Shown here: piece after piece, positions 63,395 to 64,000 of the stretch
Position numbering within the stretch: the stretch's first letter is position 1
Layout: every line of letters starts with the position of its first letter
The notes under the pieces: model-generated
The model's database searches: none
The model's input: the letters and a program-made list of their open reading frames with translations, nothing else
Told to the model about the DNA's origin: nothing
Position numbers and translations under genes: made by a program
Origin: Candidatus Intricatilinea gracilis
GTDB taxonomy: Bacteria; Pseudomonadota; Gammaproteobacteria; Burkholderiales; Burkholderiaceae_C
Assembly: GCA_016702605.1 (NCBI GenBank)
Contig: JADJDQ010000001.1
Location: 744,001-808,000, forward strand
Direction of reading: 5' to 3'
DNA: 64,000 bases

Positions 63395-64000
63395 ATGCAC
63401 CAGGCCGACCTGGAGGCCCGGCGTGTCGCCAAGCGCTACGCCGGCCTGGTGGGCTGACGACCTGACCTTCGAGGTGGCGCGCGGCAGCTTCTTCTCGATC
63501 CTCGGCCCCTCGGGCTGCGGCAAGACGACGCTGCTGCGCATGATCGCCGGTTTCCTGGCGCCCGACGAGCGGCGACATCCTGATCGCCGGCCAGGCCATG
63601 GCCACGGTGGCGCCGAATCGCCGGCCGGTGAACATGGTGTTCCAGCACCTGGCGCTGTTCCCCATGATGAGCGTGGCCGAGAACGTGGGCTACGGCCTGG
63701 CACGCCGGGGCGTGAAGGCGGGCGAGATCAAGTCCAAGGTCGACGCCATGCTGGCGCGTGTCGGCCTGGCCGGTGCCGGCAACAAACGCCCGGACCAGCT
63801 CAGCGGCGGGCAGAAGCAGCGTGTCGCCATCGCCCGCGCGCTGGTGCTCGAACCAGCGCTGCTGCTGCTCGACGAGCCGCTCGGCGCCCTGGACCTGAAG
63901 CTGCGCGAGCACATGAAGATCGAGCTCAAGCAATTGCAGGCGGCTTTCGGCACGACCTTCGTCTACATCACGCACGACCAGTCCGAGGCGCTGGTGCTGT
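63395..64000 (+). pseudogene. Polyamine-type ABC transporter ATP-binding protein, two frame breaks, cut by the window end
   Basis: Three frames together give a PotA-like ATPase. Frame 1 (from ATG 63395) is MHQADLEARRVAKRYAGLV; frame 2 is DDLTFEVARGSFFSILGPSGCGKTTLLRMIAGFLAPD (Walker A); frame 3 is GDILIAGQ, VFQHLALFPMMSVAENVGYGL, QLSGGQKQRVAIARAL, LLLLDEPLGALDLKLREHMK and VYITHDQSEAL. The breaks lie near 63449 (GGTGGGCTG) and 63568 (GACGAGCGGC); each is repaired by removing one base. The gene runs past base 64000. Co-oriented with the binding protein, 22 bases apart. Confidence 0.85.

Overview
The window is a very GC-rich bacterial chromosome segment. Protein style (System II cytochrome c biogenesis, sigma-54 response regulators, a complete 2-aminoethylphosphonate pathway, BrnTA) points to a betaproteobacterium, most likely Burkholderiales. 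That assignment is an inference from protein style, not a database match.

Left part (1-10 kb): the end of an O-acetylhomoserine sulfhydrylase (metY), a secreted hypothetical protein, then a tightly overlapping minus-strand operon. The operon runs from a sigma-54 response regulator (8468) through a small cytochrome c and two secreted propeller sensor proteins to a soluble hybrid histidine kinase with PAS, two receiver and Hpt domains. An orphan membrane sensor and a Sel1-repeat protein follow.

Centre-left (10.5-33 kb): the most striking region. One minus-strand run of 13 nearly gapless genes (25901 down to 10562) encodes a tetraheme cytochrome, a parvulin-type prolyl isomerase, a large outer-membrane beta-barrel, triheme c7-type cytochromes, a monoheme/triheme fusion, two related unknown helical proteins, an NHL-propeller lipoprotein, an 11-heme cytochrome, and ResB plus a frameshifted CcsA. 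A second NHL propeller lies just upstream of it in its own unit, and two plus-strand cytochromes lie beyond that. The cytochromes between 12.7 and 29.8 kb carry 33 CxxCH motifs. Good sigma-54 promoter matches precede the tetraheme gene and the second NHL gene, and two sigma-54 response regulators flank the locus. I interpret it as an extracellular electron-transfer conduit, possibly a cytochrome-nanowire assembly locus. Its paralogues are arranged in mirror order.

Centre-right (33-52 kb): 2-aminoethylphosphonate use. The genes are an ABC transporter, PhnW transaminase, phosphonoacetaldehyde dehydrogenase, phosphonoacetate hydrolase, a GntR regulator, an HD-domain phosphonate oxygenase, a GcvT-type FAD oxidoreductase, a DMT transporter and a Na/Pi cotransporter. 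A glutamine-synthetase-like ligase, an iron alcohol dehydrogenase and an aldehyde dehydrogenase follow, looking like a gamma-glutamyl-amine branch.

Right part (52-64 kb): a small membrane protein, an OmpR/EnvZ-like pair divergent from a Spy-like periplasmic protein, and a methyltransferase. Next comes a visibly less GC-rich accessory stretch (about 57.0-60.4 kb) with a secreted-nuclease-like toxin and probable immunity gene, decayed genes, and a BrnT toxin broken by an amber codon beside an intact BrnA. The window ends with a PlsB-like acyltransferase and the start of a polyamine-type ABC transporter.

Indel caution: ccsA, the glutamine-synthetase-like gene and the last ATPase gene carry frame breaks that can be repaired by removing one base each. 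This may be assembly error rather than biology.
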